Below the pieces are notes generated by a model. It had not been told where the DNA came from. It saw only the letters and a program-made list of their open reading frames with translations, and did no database searches. Below, piece by piece: positions 63,081 to 64,000 of a DNA stretch of 64,000 nt. Positions within the stretch are counted from its first letter, which is position 1. The number at the start of each line of letters is the position of its first letter. The position numbers and the translations under genes were made by a program. Source of the DNA: Hyphomicrobium facile (GTDB taxonomy: Bacteria > Pseudomonadota > Alphaproteobacteria > Rhizobiales > Hyphomicrobiaceae); assembly GCF_900116175.1 (NCBI RefSeq), contig NZ_FPCH01000002.1:558001-622000 (forward strand), written 5' to 3'.

Positions 63081-64000
63081 TCAATTCAGCAAGCGCTGCA
63101 CATACGCGGCAATTGCCAGCGCCGACGTGAGCCCGGGGCTTTCGATACCGTAAAGTCCCACGAAGCCTGGAATTCCGTGTTGCTGTTCACCGTGGATCGC
63201 AAAGTCGGCGGGCGGCATGCCATTCGAATAAATCTTCGGGCGGATTCCGGTATACGCGGGGACGAGCGCGCCTTCGGGGAGCGCCGGCCAATACCGCTTT
63301 ATCTCTTTCGCGAAAATCTCGCGCCGCGCGTCCACGTCGACAAACGTGTAATCGATGTCGTCCTGCCAAAAGATGTCGGGCCCAAATCTTGCGCCGCCCG
63401 ATATATCGAGCGTCAAATGGATGCCAAGGGCATCGGGCGTCGGCATCGGATAAATGAGATGCTTGAAGGGCGCCCGCGCCGGCAGTGCGAAGTAATGGCC
63501 TTTTGCCGGATAGAGGCCCGGCACCACGTATTCGGACTTCGTGGGCTCGAGCATTCGTCCGACGCGTGTCGCGCTCAATCCCGCTGCATTGATGAGGCGA
63601 GCACAGGAGAGTTCCGAGACCTCGTTCGCCGATAGGATCGACAGCCGGAATTCGCCATCCGTCATCGCTTTTACGCCGACGACTTCGGAGTTGAAGGCGA
63701 TTTGGCCGCCGGCGTCGAGAAGGCGGGTTTCGAGCGCCGCCATGAAAAGGTGGCTATCGATTACTCCGGTCGACGGCGACAAGGTGGCGGCGACGCAGCG
63801 AATATCCGGTTCGAGCCGATGGGCTTCTGCTGCCGTCAATGGGGTGAGATCGTGGACACCGTTGCGGGCGGCCTTCACTTCGATGGCCGCGAGCTGTTCG
63901 ATCTCCGCTTCGCTCGTTGCGACGAGAAGCTTGCCGCAGCGATTGAACGGCACCTTGTAGTCTTCAGCGAATGCATAGAGGCGCTCGCGGCCCTCGACGC
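63081..64000 (-). CDS. FAD-dependent oxidoreductase, L-2-hydroxyglutarate oxidase (LhgO)-like (partial)
   Basis: The C-terminal 306 residues are in the window; the frame stays open to the edge (VEGRERLYAFAEDYKVP reads through), so the N-terminal FAD-binding motif is missing and the GTG at 63953 is internal. Features are RCGKLLVATS, PDIRCVAATLSPSTGVIDSH, CARLINAAGLSATRVGRM and the ending FVGLYGIESPGLTSALAIA, typical of the D-amino-acid-oxidase-fold family with LhgO-like activity. It oxidises L-2-hydroxyglutarate or a similar hydroxy acid. It is separate from the polysaccharide locus, 280 bp beyond the WecG-like gene. Confidence 0.88.
   Translation of the reverse strand, partial: VEGRERLYAFAEDYKVPFNRCGKLLVATSEAEIEQLAAIEVKAARNGVHDLTPLTAAEAHRLEPDIRCVAATLSPSTGVIDSHLFMAALETRLLDAGGQIAFNSEVVGVKAMTDGEFRLSILSANEVSELSCARLINAAGLSATRVGRMLEPTKSEYVVPGLYPAKGHYFALPARAPFKHLIYPMPTPDALGIHLTLDISGGARFGPDIFWQDDIDYTFVDVDARREIFAKEIKRYWPALPEGALVPAYTGIRPKIYSNGMPPADFAIHGEQQHGIPGFVGLYGIESPGLTSALAIAAYVQRLLN

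Overview
The window reads as chromosomal DNA of a moderately GC-rich Gram-negative bacterium, most likely an alphaproteobacterium of the Hyphomicrobiales type. The clues are an RND efflux pump, an outer-membrane polysaccharide export lipoprotein, an ExoP-like co-polymerase, an L-2-hydroxyglutarate-oxidase-like gene and the general codon usage. This is an inference from gene families; there is no rRNA or marker gene to fix the taxon. I saw no tRNA or rRNA gene, CRISPR array or intact insertion sequence.

Region 1 (1 to about 17.7 kb) is a compact secondary-metabolite island. It starts with the end of an RND pump (1-708), an uncharacterised protein with a GIY-YIG-like domain (977-1753) and a GNAT/CelD-like N-acyltransferase preceded by a 24-bp palindrome. 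Two megasynthase genes are then transcribed away from each other from a shared region of about 235 bp. The first (minus strand) is a one-module NRPS whose adenylation domain carries two insertions, a luciferase-like FMN monooxygenase and a methyltransferase. The second (plus strand) is a one-module PKS (KS-AT-KR-DH-ACP-TE) in which KR precedes DH. An SGNH-hydrolase-like exported protein and an EntD/Sfp-type phosphopantetheinyl transferase follow on the minus strand. Together they form a minimal line: C-A(monooxygenase, methyltransferase)-PCP, then KS-AT-KR-DH-ACP-TE, with its own activating enzyme.

Region 2 (about 18.3 to 62.8 kb) is a very large Wzx/Wzy-type exopolysaccharide locus. It has an initiating undecaprenyl-phosphate hexose-1-phosphate transferase (18340), Wza-like exporter (25823), ExoP/Wzc-like co-polymerase (27609), Wzx-like flippase (30926) and Wzy-like polymerase (48835). 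It also has eight assigned GT4, GT2 or WecG-type glycosyltransferases, acyl- and acetyltransferases, and nucleotide-sugar genes: UDP-xylose synthase, a glucose-1-phosphate cytidylyltransferase, a 3,5-epimerase, an SDR and a SAF-domain oxidoreductase. Two secreted glycanases (GH9 and GH140/DUF4038-like) suggest polymer trimming. A tightly packed operon AKR-GMC oxidoreductase-PhyH dioxygenase-GT4 (50618-55185) looks like an oxidative tailoring unit.

Within region 2 a theme occurs twice, near either end: a secreted Asp-box (BNR) beta-propeller, a polytopic GT-C-like protein, a UbiA-type polyprenyl-phosphate transferase and a small flippase-like membrane protein. The first copy is 21187-25424 with an SMR protein; the second is 55749-60357 with GtrA, plus a HAD phosphatase. 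This resembles the polyprenyl-phosphoryl-pentose donor pathway of mycobacteria and suggests periplasmic glycosylation with lipid-linked pentose.

The window ends inside an FAD-dependent oxidoreductase of the LhgO type (63081 to the edge). Most genes from 35 kb onward are on the minus strand, many joined by ATGA overlaps.
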